Assembly: GCA_030841245.1 (NCBI GenBank)
Contig: JAVEDG010000155.1
Span: 1 to 13,136 of the forward strand
From: Actinomycetota bacterium
GTDB taxonomy: Bacteria; Actinomycetota; Actinomycetes; JACCUZ01
DNA length: 13,136 nucleotides
Reading direction: 5' to 3'
How positions within the stretch are numbered: the stretch's first letter is position 1; each line of letters starts with the position of its first letter. Of this stretch, positions 1-6,228 are shown in pieces. The notes beneath the pieces were generated by a model. The model saw only the letters and a list, made by a program, of their open reading frames with translations. It had not been told where the DNA came from and ran no database searches. The translations under genes were made by a program, and so were the position numbers.

Positions 1-242
1 GTGCGGTTGCCGGGGCTTCGTCGGGCCGTTCCCTCTGCCCCTCTGGATGAGCGGTGTTCAGTTGTGCGGTCGAGTGTAGGGCGGGCCGGCGGTGCCCGCG
101 GCCCCCCGTCCGTCCCCTGAGACGTCCCCGGCCGGGCTGATCGTGAAGACTTGTCGCACCCCTGGCGACAGAGATCCTTCACGATCACGAGAAGTGCGGT
201 CGGGTTGCTTGAGCGCCGGGCAAGGCGGGAAGGTGAGCGGCC
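1..242. other. Intergenic region upstream of otsA; no gene seen
   Basis: All three forward frames either stop early or encode low-complexity Arg/Pro/Gly-rich strings typical of non-coding GC-rich DNA, so I see no gene tail here. A GC-rich inverted repeat (GCGGGC at 81-86, GCCCGC at 94-99) could be the hairpin of a terminator for a gene to the left, but no T-tract follows it. The hairpin repeat at 138-187 is listed separately. A Shine-Dalgarno-like AAGGTGA at 230-236 precedes otsA. No convincing -35/-10 pair was found by eye. Confidence 0.5.
138..187. repeat. Hairpin-forming intergenic repeat, copy 1
   Basis: Perfect 11-bp inverted repeat: TGATCGTGAAG at 138-148 and its complement CTTCACGATCA at 177-187. 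A second nested stem, TGTCGC at 152-157 with GCGACA at 165-170, leaves a 7-nt loop. The outer arm sequence recurs at 10351-10401 around a different centre that keeps the TGTC...GACA pair, so this is a dispersed sequence family and not a chance palindrome. It ends 55 bp before the otsA start codon and could form in the otsA leader RNA. It may be a REP/MITE-like element or a transcription attenuator. No T-tract follows, so a classical intrinsic terminator is not favoured. Confidence 0.75.
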
Positions 243-1706
243 ATGGGCGCTGACGGCGAGACCGAGGACGGGGCGGCACTGCTCGTCGCCTCCAACCGCG
301 GGCCACTGTCCTTCACCGAGGCCGACGACGGGTCGCTCTCGGCCAGCCGGGGCGGCGGCGGGCTGGTCTCCGGCCTGTCGAGCATGGGCAACGGGGCCGG
401 CACGACGGTGTGGGTCTGTGCCGCGCTGACCGACGGCGACCGGGTGGCGACCCGGCGGGCCGAACGCGGCCGGCTGGACCTCGACGGGCACGACACCGGC
501 GGCCTCGCCGTACGCATGCTCGACATCGACCCGCGCACCTTCCAGCGCGCCTACAACGCGATCGCCAACTCGACCCTGTGGTTCATCCACCACCTGCTCT
601 ACGCGACGCCGACCGCGCCGGCGTTCGACACCCATTTCCTGCGCGAGTGGGACTCCTACCGCGACTACAACCGGGCGTTCGCCGAGGCGCTGGCCGCGGA
701 CGCGGCCCCGGGCGCCAAGGTGCTGGTGCAGGACTACCACCTCACCCTGGCGCCGCGGCTGGTCCGTGAGCTGCGCCCGGACGTCCGCATCGCGCACTTC
801 TCCCACACGCCGTGGGCACCTACCGACTACTTCCGGCTGCTGCCGGACCAGGTCGGCCGCGAGACCCTGCTCGGGGTGCTCGGTGCCGACCACGCGGGCT
901 TCCACTCGCCGCGCTGGGCCCGCGCGTTCGCCGGCTGCTGTGCCGAGCTGCTCGGCGCGAAGGTGGGTGCCGACGAGATGTCCGTGACGTACGACGGGCA
1001 CACGACCAACCTCGGCGTCCACCCGCTCGGCGTCGATGCCGACAGCCTGCGCGCCCGGGCCGCCGAGAGCGATGTCGAGACGCGCCTCGCCGCCGTGCGC
1101 GAACAGATCGGGGACCGGCAGGCGATCGTGCGCGTCGACCGGACGGAGCTGTCGAAGAACATCAGCCGCGGCCTGCTGGCCTACCGCGAGCTGTTGCGCG
1201 AGCGACCCGAGTGGCGTGGCCGGGTGGTCCACCTCGCCTCGGCGTACCCGAGCCGGCACGACCTGCCGGAGTACCGCGAGTACACCGCCACGGTGCAGCG
1301 GCTCGCCGCGGAGATCGAGGACGAGTTCGCCACGCCGGACTGGCGCCCGATCATCCTGCACGTGACAGACGACTACGCCCGGTCGCTCGCGCTCTACCGG
1401 GTCGGCGACGTGCTGCTGGTCAACCCGGTGCGCGACGGGATGAACCTCGTCGCCAAGGAGGTGCCGGTCGTGTCCGAGCGGGACTGCGTCGTGGTGCTGT
1501 CCGAGGCCGCGGGCGCGGCCGACGAGTTCGGCGACCACGCGCTGCTCGTCAACCCCTTCGACGTCGCCGGGACCGCCGACGCACTGCACCGGGCCCTGTC
1601 GATGGGTGCGGCGGAGCGGACCGAGCGGGCGGCCCGGCTCGCCGAGATCTCCACCCGGCTGCCGCCGGACCGCTGGCTGGCGGACCAGCTCGCCGCCCTC
1701 GGCTGA
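243..1706 (+). CDS. otsA: Trehalose-6-phosphate synthase (GT20 family, NRGP-type actinobacterial OtsA)
   Basis: Cytoplasmic retaining glycosyltransferase predicted to transfer glucose from a nucleotide sugar (UDP- or GDP-glucose) to glucose-6-phosphate, giving trehalose-6-phosphate for OtsB. The 487-residue length fits the GT20 family. Visible motifs are SNRGP at residues 17-21, a GGGGL loop at 37-41, QDYH at 163-166, HTPW at 188-191, VDRTELSK with Arg300 and Lys305, and NPVRDGMNLVAKE with Asp398 and Glu406. The R-x4-K and D-x7-E spacings match the nucleotide-sugar-binding residues of E. coli OtsA. The N-terminal NRGP and the VDRTELSKN form (usual: VDRLDYTKG) place it in the variant actinobacterial subfamily, which is related to VldE/ValL pseudoglycosyltransferases. 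The ATG at 243 is supported by AAGGTGA six bases upstream. It converges on otsB with a 24-bp gap. The donor sugar cannot be read from the sequence. Confidence 0.9.
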   Translation: MGADGETEDGAALLVASNRGPLSFTEADDGSLSASRGGGGLVSGLSSMGNGAGTTVWVCAALTDGDRVATRRAERGRLDLDGHDTGGLAVRMLDIDPRTFQRAYNAIANSTLWFIHHLLYATPTAPAFDTHFLREWDSYRDYNRAFAEALAADAAPGAKVLVQDYHLTLAPRLVRELRPDVRIAHFSHTPWAPTDYFRLLPDQVGRETLLGVLGADHAGFHSPRWARAFAGCCAELLGAKVGADEMSVTYDGHTTNLGVHPLGVDADSLRARAAESDVETRLAAVREQIGDRQAIVRVDRTELSKNISRGLLAYRELLRERPEWRGRVVHLASAYPSRHDLPEYREYTATVQRLAAEIEDEFATPDWRPIILHVTDDYARSLALYRVGDVLLVNPVRDGMNLVAKEVPVVSERDCVVVLSEAAGAADEFGDHALLVNPFDVAGTADALHRALSMGAAERTERAARLAEISTRLPPDRWLADQLAALG

Positions 1707-1730
1707 GCATCGGCGACTAGTCGGCTGGAC

Positions 1731-2546
1731 CTAGGCGAGCTCGTCGGCCAGGGCAGCGAGCAGTGCGACGACGCCGTCGGGACCGTCCACGACCAGGTCG
1801 GCCCGCTCGGCCAGCGCCGTGGTCTCCGTCGAGCCGCTGCAGACGAGCAGGCCGGGCAGACCCGCGTCGCGGCGACGGTCCACCTCGTCGTACGCCGTGA
1901 GGTCGCCCAGGTCGTCGCCGGCGAAGGTGACCGACGCCGGGTGCAGCTCGTCCACCAACGACCCCAACGCGGCGCCCTTGTCGGCCCCCTCCGGCCGCAG
2001 CTCGAGGACATAGCGGCCCGGCTCCACGACGAGGCCGCAGTCGCGGGCCAGCGCGGCGAGCGGCTCGCGCAGCGACTCGAAGGTTCCCTGCGGATCCGGC
2101 GTACGGCGGGTGTGGACCGCGACGGCTCGGCCCTTGTCCTCCACCCAGGTGCCGTCGGGCGTTCCCGCCTCCGCGAGGACCCGGTCCACCTCGCGCCGGG
2201 CGCGTTGCACTCCCTCGGACACCTCGGGCGCGGTGACCCGCCCGTCCTGCCACCGCTCGAGCCCGTAGTGGCCGAGCACCACCAGCCCCGGGACGTCAGC
2301 GATCCCGGCGTACTCCACGGCCGTTCCGGCCGGGCGACCTGTCACGACGGCGATGTGCACCCCGGCCCCTGCCAGCCGGGTCAGGACCGCGGGTACCTCC
2401 GGGTGGCCGCGGGCCGCGTCCGGGTCCGGGACGATCGGCGCCAGCGTGCCGTCGAAGTCCAGGGCGAGCAGCGCACGACCGGGCTCGGCCAGCAGTGAGT
2501 CGAGCCCGCGGCGGCCCGCTTCGGTCGACGGCGGCGGCAGGACCAC
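1731..2546 (-). CDS. otsB: Trehalose-6-phosphate phosphatase (HAD superfamily)
   Basis: Dephosphorylates trehalose-6-phosphate to trehalose, the second step after OtsA. The 271-residue protein shows the full HAD signature: LALDFDGTL at 27-35 (nucleophile Asp30, acid/base Asp32), VVTGRP at 67-72, ELRPEGADKG at 182-191 (Lys190) and FAGDDLGD at 208-215 (metal-binding Asp211/Asp212). The same frame stays open to 2996, but residues upstream of 2546 are Arg/Gly/Pro-rich and antiparallel in quality to a real domain; that stretch is a shadow of the upstream membrane-protein gene. I choose the GTG at 2546 because it lies two bases after that gene's stop codon, a typical translational-coupling arrangement. 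No strong Shine-Dalgarno sequence is present, in keeping with coupling. It is the last gene of a three-gene leftward operon and lies tail to tail with otsA. Confidence 0.9.
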   Translation of the reverse strand: MVLPPPSTEAGRRGLDSLLAEPGRALLALDFDGTLAPIVPDPDAARGHPEVPAVLTRLAGAGVHIAVVTGRPAGTAVEYAGIADVPGLVVLGHYGLERWQDGRVTAPEVSEGVQRARREVDRVLAEAGTPDGTWVEDKGRAVAVHTRRTPDPQGTFESLREPLAALARDCGLVVEPGRYVLELRPEGADKGAALGSLVDELHPASVTFAGDDLGDLTAYDEVDRRRDAGLPGLLVCSGSTETTALAERADLVVDGPDGVVALLAALADELA

Positions 2547-2548
2547 GG

Positions 2549-3118
2549 TCAGCCGGGGTAGCTGTCGGTCACGACGACCGTCAGCCGGGTCGTCGACAGG
2601 TTGCTGAACCGCGGCCCGGTGCGGGGTGACGTCGGCAGCGCCCGGGCCACCTGCAGCGCCGCGGCCGCGTCCCCGGGCGGGTAGTAGACCGTCGTGGCCG
2701 GGACGACGCCGTGGAAGTTGCCCGTCCCGACCACGGTGAAGCCGCGGGCCCGCAAGCGGTCGGCGACAGCGGCGGCCAGGCCGGCCCGGCTGGTCTGGTT
2801 GAGGACCACCACCCCGAGCGAGGTCACGGCGGTGGTCCTGGGTGCCGCGGAGGTCGTGCTCGGCGCCGACGTCGAGCTGGTGCTGGCGCGCGGGCTCGGG
2901 CTGCTCGGCGACGGGCTCGGGCTGCTGGTCGGCGTCCGCTGCGCCGTGGACGTCGACGCGGCAGCCGGCTGCGGCGAGGAGTTCCCGCCCCGCCATACAT
3001 ACAGCGCGGCCACGAACGCGAGAACCGTGAGGACCGCCAGCAGCGAGGGCACGATCGCGGCGGTCAGGTCACGACGGACGCGGTGCGCGCCCCGCCGGGC
3101 ACGGGGTGCGTGGGTCAT
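2549..3118 (-). CDS. Membrane-anchored LytR_C domain protein, VirR (Rv0431)-like
   Basis: The 189-residue protein has a short Arg-rich cytoplasmic N-terminus, one transmembrane helix at about 20-42, an extracytoplasmic Ser/Thr/Pro linker at about 47-96 with repeated SP and ST units, and a C-terminal LytR_C domain at about 100-187. The domain has the family pattern VVVLNQT, then a helix with DRLRARGF, then VYYPPGD. The neighbouring DUF3263 gene repeats the M. tuberculosis Rv0430-Rv0431 pair, where Rv0431 (VirR) is a cell-envelope protein that affects vesicle release and is linked to LCP-type wall-polymer ligation. A similar envelope role is inferred here. There is no catalytic LCP domain, so it is not itself an LCP transferase. 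The ATG at 3118 lies 22 bp after the DUF3263 stop. Its Shine-Dalgarno is weak. Confidence 0.85.
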   Translation of the reverse strand: MTHAPRARRGAHRVRRDLTAAIVPSLLAVLTVLAFVAALYVWRGGNSSPQPAAASTSTAQRTPTSSPSPSPSSPSPRASTSSTSAPSTTSAAPRTTAVTSLGVVVLNQTSRAGLAAAVADRLRARGFTVVGTGNFHGVVPATTVYYPPGDAAAALQVARALPTSPRTGPRFSNLSTTRLTVVVTDSYPG

Positions 3119-3140
3119 GGCAGCCCAGACGCTACCGGCG

Positions 3141-3434
3141 TCAGACCTCGATGCCGAGGCGGCGGGCCGACCGGGCCCGCTGTCGCGCAGAGCGGAGCCG
3201 GCGCAGCCGCTTGACCAGCATCGGGTCTGCGGCGAGGGCCTCGTTCCGGTCGATGAGCGCGTTGAGCACCTGGTAGTAGCGGGTGGCGGACATGTCGAAG
3301 AGCTCGCGGATCGCCTGCTCCTTGGCCCCGGCGTACTTCCACCACTGGCGCTCGAAGGCGAGGATCTGCTGGTCGCGCTCGCCCAGGCCGTCGGCGGCCG
3401 GGCTGGTGGGCCGGTAGGCGTTCGCGGCGTCCAT
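3141..3434 (-). CDS. DUF3263 family protein (Rv0430-like)
   Basis: Small 97-residue cytoplasmic protein with the family features: the helix-rich segment RDQQILAFERQWWKYAGAKE (about 20-39), then IRELFDMSATRYYQVLNALID (about 42-62), and a basic C-terminal tail with repeated RLRRLRSARQRARSARR. The middle resembles a winged-helix or sigma-region-4-like fold (a short helix, a turn at DMSATRYYQ, then a recognition-like helix), so DNA binding is possible but unproven. The start ATG at 3434 is well supported by AAGGAG at 3439-3444. It is the first gene of the operon with the VirR-like gene and otsB, behind the promoter at 3476-3504. The molecular function of the family is not known to me. Confidence 0.85.
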   Translation of the reverse strand: MDAANAYRPTSPAADGLGERDQQILAFERQWWKYAGAKEQAIRELFDMSATRYYQVLNALIDRNEALAADPMLVKRLRRLRSARQRARSARRLGIEV

Positions 3435-3475
3435 CGGGCTCCTTGCTGGGCTGCGGCCGGGTTGGCGTCGAGGCC

Positions 3476-3504
3476 ATGCTACGGCCGAATCACAGCGATG
3501 TCAT
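3476..3504 (-). promoter_or_regulatory. Candidate sigma70-type promoter of the DUF3263-virR-otsB operon
   Basis: On the minus strand a -35 hexamer ATGACA (3504-3499) and a -10 hexamer TAGCAT (3481-3476) are separated by exactly 17 bp. These match the TTGACA/TATAAT consensus at 5 of 6 and 4 of 6 positions. Transcription would start near 3469, giving a leader of about 35 nt that contains the AAGGAG ribosome-binding site. The site sits in the only gap (85 bp) between the devR stop and the DUF3263 start. Confidence 0.5.
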
Positions 3505-3519
3505 TCACGCCGCGCAGCG

Positions 3520-4197
3520 TCAGCGCGGGGGGAGGTTCTTCGCCGCGAACACCGCGGCCTGGGTCCGCCGCTGGAAACCGAGCTTGGAGAGCAGGCTGGA
3601 CACGTAGTTCTTGACCGTCTTCTCGGCGAGGAACATCTCCGCACCGATCTGCCGGTTGGTCATCCCCTCGCCGATCAGCTCGAGGATGCGCCGCTCCTGG
3701 TCGGTGAGGGGGGCCAGCGCGTCGTTCTCCTGCGGGCCCCTGCGCAACCTGTCGAGCACCTGCTGGGTGACGGCAGGGTCGAGCAGCGACTGACCGGCAG
3801 CCACCCGCCGGACCGCGTCGACCAGGTCGGTGCCACGGATCTGCTTGAGCACGTAGCCGGCCGCGCCGGCCATGATCGCCGCGAAGAGCGCCTCGTCGTC
3901 GTCGTACGACGTGAGGATCAACGCCGCGAGCTCAGGCATCCGCGACCGGATCTCCCGGCACACGTCGATGCCCGACCCGTCGGGGAGACGCCCGTCGAGC
4001 ACGGCGACATCCGGGCGCAGGGCCGGGATGCGACGCGTCGCCTCAGCCGCGCTGCCCGACTCGCCGACGACCTCGATGTCACCCTCGGCCTCGAGCAGCT
4101 CCTTGAGACCACGTCGCACGATCTCGTGGTCGTCGAGCAGGAATACCCGGATCTTGGGCGCCTCGCCGACCGTCGCATCGCGTTCGGTGGCGGTCAT
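3520..4197 (-). CDS. devR: NarL/FixJ response regulator, DevR/DosR type
   Basis: Transcription factor for a hypoxia/dormancy regulon, predicted to be phosphorylated by the adjacent DevS-like kinase. The 225 residues comprise a receiver domain at about 16-132 (acidic pocket Asp22/Asp23, phospho-acceptor Asp68 in VLDGRLPDG, Thr96, Lys118) and a LuxR-type HTH at about 160-220. The recognition helix reads AEKTVKNYV, so Lys193, Lys196 and Asn197 correspond to the DNA-contacting Lys179, Lys182 and Asn183 of M. tuberculosis DosR. Conservation with DosR, as I recall it, is high through LLDDHEIVRRGL and MFLAEKTVKNYV. It begins with ATG at 4197 and carries an N-terminal extension of about 14 residues compared with DosR. 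It lies 146 bp downstream of devS on the same strand, with its own DosR-box-like operator at 4276-4295, so autoregulation is likely. Confidence 0.92.
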   Translation of the reverse strand: MTATERDATVGEAPKIRVFLLDDHEIVRRGLKELLEAEGDIEVVGESGSAAEATRRIPALRPDVAVLDGRLPDGSGIDVCREIRSRMPELAALILTSYDDDEALFAAIMAGAAGYVLKQIRGTDLVDAVRRVAAGQSLLDPAVTQQVLDRLRRGPQENDALAPLTDQERRILELIGEGMTNRQIGAEMFLAEKTVKNYVSSLLSKLGFQRRTQAAVFAAKNLPPR

Positions 4198-4275
4198 GGC
4201 GTCATCGACCCGGCAGTCATGGTTCCTGTCTACCCGACCAGCTGCTTCGTTCGAAACGGACCGAGGGCAACCCGG

Positions 4276-4295
4276 CTCGGGACTTTGGTCCCGAG
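4276..4295. promoter_or_regulatory. DosR-box-like operator upstream of devR
   Basis: The 20-bp palindrome CTCGGGACTTTGGTCCCGAG matches the mycobacterial DosR consensus TTSGGGACTWWAGTCCCSAA (from memory) at 17 of 20 positions. The dyad extends one base further on each side (GC pair at 4275/4296). Its centre is 88 bp from the devR start codon. With the usual placement at about -42 this would put the transcription start near 4243 with a leader of about 46 nt. It lies between devS and devR, so devR can be activated separately from devS. Confidence 0.85.
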
Positions 4296-4343
4296 CCAGG
4301 CCATATCGTCACCGAACGTGATCTTTCGCCGGACCGGGCGCCG

Positions 4344-6122
4344 TCAGTTTCGGGCGGGCACGCTCCACGTCACCTGGGTGCCGCCGTGCGGGCCGGGGCC
4401 CGCCTCGGCCACGCCACCGAGCAGATCGGCGCGCTCGACCATGTTGGCCAGTCCGCTGCGCTGGGTGGGTGTGCCCAGCCCGCGGCCGTCGTCGGTCACG
4501 GTGAGGACGATGTCGTCCCCCACCTTCAGGCCGACGTCCACTCGCGTCGCCGCGGCGTGCCGGGCCGCGTTGGACAGCGCTTCGCGAAGCACGGCCAGCA
4601 GGTGCGGCCGAACCGCGTCCGGAACGCCGTGCTCCACCGGCCCGTCGGTGGTCAGCCCGGCTGGGAAGCCGAGCGCCGCCTCGCTGTCGTCGAGCACGGC
4701 TCGCAGCTCCTGGCGCAGATCGGTGCTGCTCTCGGGCGAGCTGAGCTCGAAGATGGTCCGCCGGATGTCCTTGATGGTCGCGTCCAGGTCGTCGACGGCC
4801 GACGAGATCCGCTCGGCGACCTCCGGGCTGGCGGCCGAGCGGGACGCGTTGTCCAGGGCCAGGCCGATCGCGAACAGCCGCTGGATCACCAGGTCGTGCA
4901 GGTCGCGGCCGATCCGGTCACGGTCCTCGAAGACGGCCAGCAGCGCGCGGTCCCGCTCGGCCCGGGCCACCTGCAGGGCGAGCGCGATCCGCTCGGAGAA
5001 GGTGCCCAGCACCTCGAGGTCTGCGGCGCGCAGCACGTTGTCGTTGCCGGGCAACCAGCCGAGCACGAGCACCCCGTCGACGGCCGCCGGCGAGCGCAGC
5101 GGCACCGCCACGACCGGCCCCGGCCCGTCTGCGGTGGGGAGCAGCCACGGAGCCTCCGGGCCGAGGACGTGTCCCCGCGTGGGGGCGGCGTCGAGCTCGA
5201 TGTTGCCGGAGGCCAGCACCTGGCCCGCCAGCGACTCGACGGGCACGCGCATCGTCAGAGGCACGCCCAGGACCTCCCGGCCGGAGACCGCCTCGAGCAC
5301 CATGACGTCGCTGTTGTCAGCGTTGTCGCCGTGGAGGAGCAGCGCTCCGACGTCGGCACCCCCGGCCTCACGGGCGCGGTCCACCACGAGCTGCAGCGCC
5401 ACGTCCCGGCCCTGCGGGCCGAGCAGCGCCGCGGTGCACTCCGCGGCCGCCTCGAGCCAGCGCTGCCGCGACGCCGAGTCCTCGTAGAGCCGGGCGTTCT
5501 CGATCACCACGCCGGCCGCGGCGGCGAGCGCGATGACGATCTCCTCGTCCTCCTCGGTGAAGGACCCGCCGCCCTCCTTCTCGGTCAGGTAGAGGTTGCC
5601 GAACACGCGGTCGCGGATGCGGACCGGGACCCCGAGGAAGGTGCGCATCGGCGGGTGGTGCGACGGGAAGCCGTACGAGCGGGCGTGGTCCCCGAGCGAG
5701 TCGAGGCGCAACGGCTCCGGCTGGTCGATGATCAGACCCAGGATTCCGTGCCCCCGGGGCAGGTCCCCGATCGCCGCGCGCTGCTCGTCGGTGAGGCCAT
5801 GGGTCACGAACTCGCGCAGCCGCCGTTTCGAGGCGGCCGGCCCGGCCGTCCCCGTCGGCCCGGTCACGAGAACACCCAGGGCGGCGTACCGGGCTCCGAC
5901 CAGCTGGCTGGCCACGTCGACGATCCGCTGCAGCACCCGGTCCAGCGACAGGTCGGCAGCGATGCCGACAACGGCGTCGAGCAGGCCGCGGAGCCGGTCC
6001 TGCGAGACGAGGACCTCCTCGACGCGCTGCAGGAGCTCCTCGAGCAGGTCGTCGAGCCGGGCCCTGGACAGGGGAGACAGAGCGGCTGACGGACCGGAGG
6101 CGGGTTCGCCCATGCCTGGCAT
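4344..6122 (-). CDS. devS: Heme-based sensor histidine kinase, DevS/DosT type (two GAF domains)
   Basis: The 592-residue cytoplasmic kinase is predicted to sense O2/NO/CO or redox through heme and phosphorylate DevR. The order is: N-terminal helix about 20-50, GAF-A about 55-212, GAF-B about 225-385, HisKA_3 dimerisation domain about 395-465 and HATPase_c about 505-590. GAF-A contains HHPPMRTFLGVP; His156 aligns with the proximal heme ligand His149 of DosS, and Tyr178 in NLYLTEK with DosS Tyr171. The phospho-acceptor is His409 in RDRIGRDLHD. The ATP-binding N box is REALSNAARHA (about 513-523), with the G box DDGRGLG at 544-550. The frame is open upstream to 6908 but that sequence is a shadow of the divergent gene. 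ATG 6122 is chosen; ATG 6113 is an equally possible start three codons in. Neither has a good Shine-Dalgarno sequence. Confidence 0.92.
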   Translation of the reverse strand: MPGMGEPASGPSAALSPLSRARLDDLLEELLQRVEEVLVSQDRLRGLLDAVVGIAADLSLDRVLQRIVDVASQLVGARYAALGVLVTGPTGTAGPAASKRRLREFVTHGLTDEQRAAIGDLPRGHGILGLIIDQPEPLRLDSLGDHARSYGFPSHHPPMRTFLGVPVRIRDRVFGNLYLTEKEGGGSFTEEDEEIVIALAAAAGVVIENARLYEDSASRQRWLEAAAECTAALLGPQGRDVALQLVVDRAREAGGADVGALLLHGDNADNSDVMVLEAVSGREVLGVPLTMRVPVESLAGQVLASGNIELDAAPTRGHVLGPEAPWLLPTADGPGPVVAVPLRSPAAVDGVLVLGWLPGNDNVLRAADLEVLGTFSERIALALQVARAERDRALLAVFEDRDRIGRDLHDLVIQRLFAIGLALDNASRSAASPEVAERISSAVDDLDATIKDIRRTIFELSSPESSTDLRQELRAVLDDSEAALGFPAGLTTDGPVEHGVPDAVRPHLLAVLREALSNAARHAAATRVDVGLKVGDDIVLTVTDDGRGLGTPTQRSGLANMVERADLLGGVAEAGPGPHGGTQVTWSVPARN

Positions 6123-6154
6123 CGTATGGCTCGGGCGCGTCCGGCCCAGCGGCC

Positions 6155-6174
6155 TCGATGACCAAGGTCCTCCC
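6155..6174. promoter_or_regulatory. Weaker DosR-box-like site between devS and nitroreductase 1
   Basis: In the 106-bp divergent gap, 6158-6171 read on the minus strand is AGGACCTTGGTCAT. This shares 10 of 14 positions with the core of the devR box (GGGACTTTGGTCCC) and the same 10 of 14 count with the 8329-8342 core. The full 20-bp window matches the consensus at 12 positions. The central GACCAAGGTC is a perfect 10-bp palindrome. Its centre (6164.5) is 42 bp from the devS ATG at 6122 and 64 bp from the nitroreductase ATG at 6229, so it could serve both genes. Confidence 0.5.
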
Positions 6175-6228
6175 GGCGCGCGACCTCCTCCCCTGCCCGC
6201 CGCTCGCGGCGCAGGCTTTGCTCGAGAG

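Noticed and set aside
1714..1723. Perfect 10-bp palindrome CGACTAGTCG between the otsA and otsB stops
   Set aside because: No loop for an RNA hairpin and a length that occurs by chance; no other copy seen in the window.
2547..2996. Upstream extension of otsB in the same frame
   Set aside because: The added 150 residues are low-complexity and overlap the VirR-like gene, whose transmembrane helix and LytR_C domain are clear in the other frame.
4386..6089. Long open frame on the plus strand (567 codons) opposite devS
   Set aside because: Composition is that of an antisense shadow in GC-rich DNA (His, Gln, Arg, Gly, Val repeats) with no recognisable domain.
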